Source: Vannielia litorea
GTDB taxonomy: Bacteria; Pseudomonadota; Alphaproteobacteria; Rhodobacterales; Rhodobacteraceae
Length of the DNA stretch: 64,000 bases
NCBI RefSeq assembly: GCF_900142295.1
Contig: NZ_FSRL01000001.1
Span: forward strand, 186,001-250,000
Reading direction: 5' to 3'
Shown: one piece after another, positions 62,346 to 64,000 of the stretch
Layout of the letters: each line of letters opens with the position of its first letter
Position numbering within the stretch: position 1 is the stretch's first letter
The notes under the pieces: generated by a model
What the model saw: only the letters and a program-made list of their open reading frames with translations
What the model was told of the DNA's origin: nothing
Databases searched by the model: none
Translations under genes and position numbers: made by a program

Positions 62346-63274
62346 CAGGAGGAGCCTTTCTGCCGCAGCAGCAGCTGCACGATGGTGAGCGCCAGCACGA
62401 TGACGAACATGATGATCGCCAGCGCCGCGGCATAGCCGATGTTGAAGAACTCGAAGGCCTGTTCGTAGATGTAATAGGCCAGCACCAGCGTGCCGTTCTC
62501 GGGGCCGCCGCCTGTCATCAGGTAGATGTGGTCGAAGACCTTGAAGGAGCCGATGGTGGTGATGACCATGATGATGAGCGTGGTCGGCGCCAGCAGCGGC
62601 CAGGTGACCATGCGGAAGATCTGCCAGCCGTTCGCGCCCTCGAGGCGGGCGGCCTCCTCGTAGTCGCGCGGCACGGCCTGCAGGGCGGCGATGTAGAGGA
62701 TCATGTTGAGCCCGACCATCTTGATGACGCGGGTGACGATCACGGCAAACATCGCCCAGTTGGGCTCGCGCAGCCAGTTGGGGCCGTCGATGCCGATGGT
62801 GGCGAGCATCTGGTTGACCGCGCCGGCCTCGCCCTGCAGCAGGAACTTCCAGACGATGGCCCAGGCCACGGCGGAGGTGATGACGGGGGCAAAGAAGACG
62901 GTGCGAAAGAACACCACGCCCCGGCCCGGCCGGCAGAGCGCCATGGCCAGCGCGAGGGCCAGGGCCATGTTCAGCGGCACGAGCCCTGCGGCGAAGATCA
63001 CCGAGTTGCGGATGACATGCCAGAAATCGGGGTTGTCGCGCAGGGCGTTGGTGTAATTGGCCAGCCCGACATAGGTGCTCTTCTGGCTCAGCAGGTTCCA
63101 CTCGGTGAGCGAGTAGAAGACGACGGCAATGAGCGGGCCGAGAAAGAAGATCAGAAAGCCGATGAGGGTGGGGCTGACGAAGAGCCAGCCCTCGATCGCC
63201 TCGCGCCGGCGGAGGGTGAGCCACGGCGCGCGGGGTTTGCGCGCCGTGGTCTCGGAGGTTTGGGTCACGGCCAT
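62345..63274 (-). CDS. Sugar ABC transporter permease (MalF type)
   Basis: 309 residues, six membrane helices, EAA loop DYEEAARLEGANGWQIFRMV. It follows the binding-protein gene by 11 bases. Confidence 0.92.
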   Translation of the reverse strand: MAVTQTSETTARKPRAPWLTLRRREAIEGWLFVSPTLIGFLIFFLGPLIAVVFYSLTEWNLLSQKSTYVGLANYTNALRDNPDFWHVIRNSVIFAAGLVPLNMALALALAMALCRPGRGVVFFRTVFFAPVITSAVAWAIVWKFLLQGEAGAVNQMLATIGIDGPNWLREPNWAMFAVIVTRVIKMVGLNMILYIAALQAVPRDYEEAARLEGANGWQIFRMVTWPLLAPTTLIIMVITTIGSFKVFDHIYLMTGGGPENGTLVLAYYIYEQAFEFFNIGYAAALAIIMFVIVLALTIVQLLLRQKGSS

Positions 63275-63285
63275 CTAGCGGGCGC

Positions 63286-64000
63286 TCACAGGTTGCCCTG
63301 GATCGCGTCGCAGACGGCGTCGAGCGAGGCCTGCACGTCGGCATCGGCACGCCAGAGCGCATCGAACCTGGGCTTCAGCGCCGCGCCGATCTGCGGGCTG
63401 TTCTGGTGGCTCGGCAGCACGTTGCCCTCCTCGATGGCGGCAGAGACATTGGCCATCTGCTCGGCGGGGATGAGCTTGTTGGCCTCGGTGAAGGCGGCGC
63501 TCCCCAGCACCGACTTGCGCGCCGGCGGGAAGAACTGCGCCATGACCGCCACGTTCTCGGCATTGGTCATATGGGCAATGAACGCCTTGGCCAGCTCCGG
63601 CTGGTCGCTCTCGGAGAACACCACGAGCCCGGCCTGCCCGATGATCGGCGAGGCGCCGGCGGGGCCGGTGGGCAGCGGCGCGATGCCCCAGTTGAAGCCC
63701 GCCTCCGCCATCCGCGAGGCGCGGCTGATCTGGTTGATCGTCATCGCCGCGCCGCCCGAGAAGTAATCGCCCTGCTCGCCCGGCGGCACGATCGAGCCAT
63801 CCTCGAAGACCATCTCGTGGAGCTGGGTGATCGCGGCCACGGCCTCGGGCTTGTTGAAGCCGCATTCGCCGTCCTTCCAGGCGTAGCCGCCATAGGCGCG
63901 GATCGGCGGCATGATCGCATGCATGATCCGCGTGTCGTAGCCCTGGCCGTCCTTGAACTCGAAGCCGTAGGGCGCGCCCGAGTCCTTCAGCGCCTTCGCC
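63286..64000 (-). CDS. Sugar ABC transporter substrate-binding protein, C-terminal part (5' end outside window)
   Basis: The frame stays open to the right edge; about 238 residues are visible and the signal peptide is missing. GGAAMTINQISRASRMAEAG, then PTGPAGASPIIGQAGLVVFS and MTNAENVAVMAQFFPPARKS, are typical of the second lobe of family 1 solute-binding proteins. First gene of the importer operon. Ligand unknown; nearness to uxuAB hints at a uronate-containing sugar. Confidence 0.9.
   Translation of the reverse strand, partial: AKALKDSGAPYGFEFKDGQGYDTRIMHAIMPPIRAYGGYAWKDGECGFNKPEAVAAITQLHEMVFEDGSIVPPGEQGDYFSGGAAMTINQISRASRMAEAGFNWGIAPLPTGPAGASPIIGQAGLVVFSESDQPELAKAFIAHMTNAENVAVMAQFFPPARKSVLGSAAFTEANKLIPAEQMANVSAAIEEGNVLPSHQNSPQIGAALKPRFDALWRADADVQASLDAVCDAIQGNL

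Overview
The window is a 64 kb, GC-rich, gene-dense stretch. Its composition and gene families point to an alphaproteobacterium, most likely of the Roseobacter/Rhodobacterales type: aioXSR-aioBA, tripartite tricarboxylate and TRAP transporters, Phn-type ABC genes, and many ATGA or GTGA start/stop overlaps. That taxonomic call is an inference. I saw no rRNA, tRNA, CRISPR array or phage module. Both ends cut through genes: a sulfatase at the left edge and a sugar-binding protein at the right edge.

Region 1 (1-4636): the tail of a sulfatase with a strong terminator, a convergent tctB-tctA-tctC operon for carboxylate uptake, and a decayed IS5-family transposase.

Region 2 (4637-19878) is an arsenic island. 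On the minus strand run aioX-aioS-aioR, then aioB-aioA (arsenite oxidase), then a DUF2478 gene that may serve molybdenum or cofactor supply. On the plus strand is a phnD-phnC-phnE-phnE type oxyanion ABC transporter, followed by a scar of a phosphate permease. The island ends with acr3-arsC-arsH-MFS (minus), divergent from arsR (plus), with two matching operator copies between them. Together these genes would sense and oxidise arsenite, reduce and expel arsenate, detoxify organoarsenicals, and probably handle phosphate-like oxyanions selectively.

Region 3 (19879-40418) looks like a catabolic island for L-fucose or sulfated fucose. It holds two sugar ABC transporters (RbsABC-like and MalEFGK-like), an intracellular glycoside hydrolase, a sulfatase, a sugar mutarotase, an aldo/keto reductase, a lactonase, a split UxaA-type dehydratase, an enolase-superfamily dehydratase, an SDR and an MDR dehydrogenase, an RraA-type aldolase, and GntR and LacI regulators. 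The same AT-rich 22-bp motif occurs upstream of three of its transcription units. The broken end of a formylglycine-generating enzyme lies at its left border and an IS remnant at its right border.

Region 4 (40419-43638): arginase and ornithine cyclodeaminase, with a divergent Lrp-type regulator.

Region 5 (43639-52995) is an energy module: a cation/proton antiporter and a pentaheme cytochrome c, divergent from a complete but unusual nqrABCDEF-nqrM cluster followed by CBS-domain and universal stress proteins. NqrB is short and lacks the segment that carries its covalent FMN.

Region 6 (53027-64000): gntR-dctPQM-MDR divergent from uxuA-uxuB, which fits L-gulonate/D-fructuronate/D-mannonate breakdown, then a convergent sugar ABC transporter that runs off the right edge.
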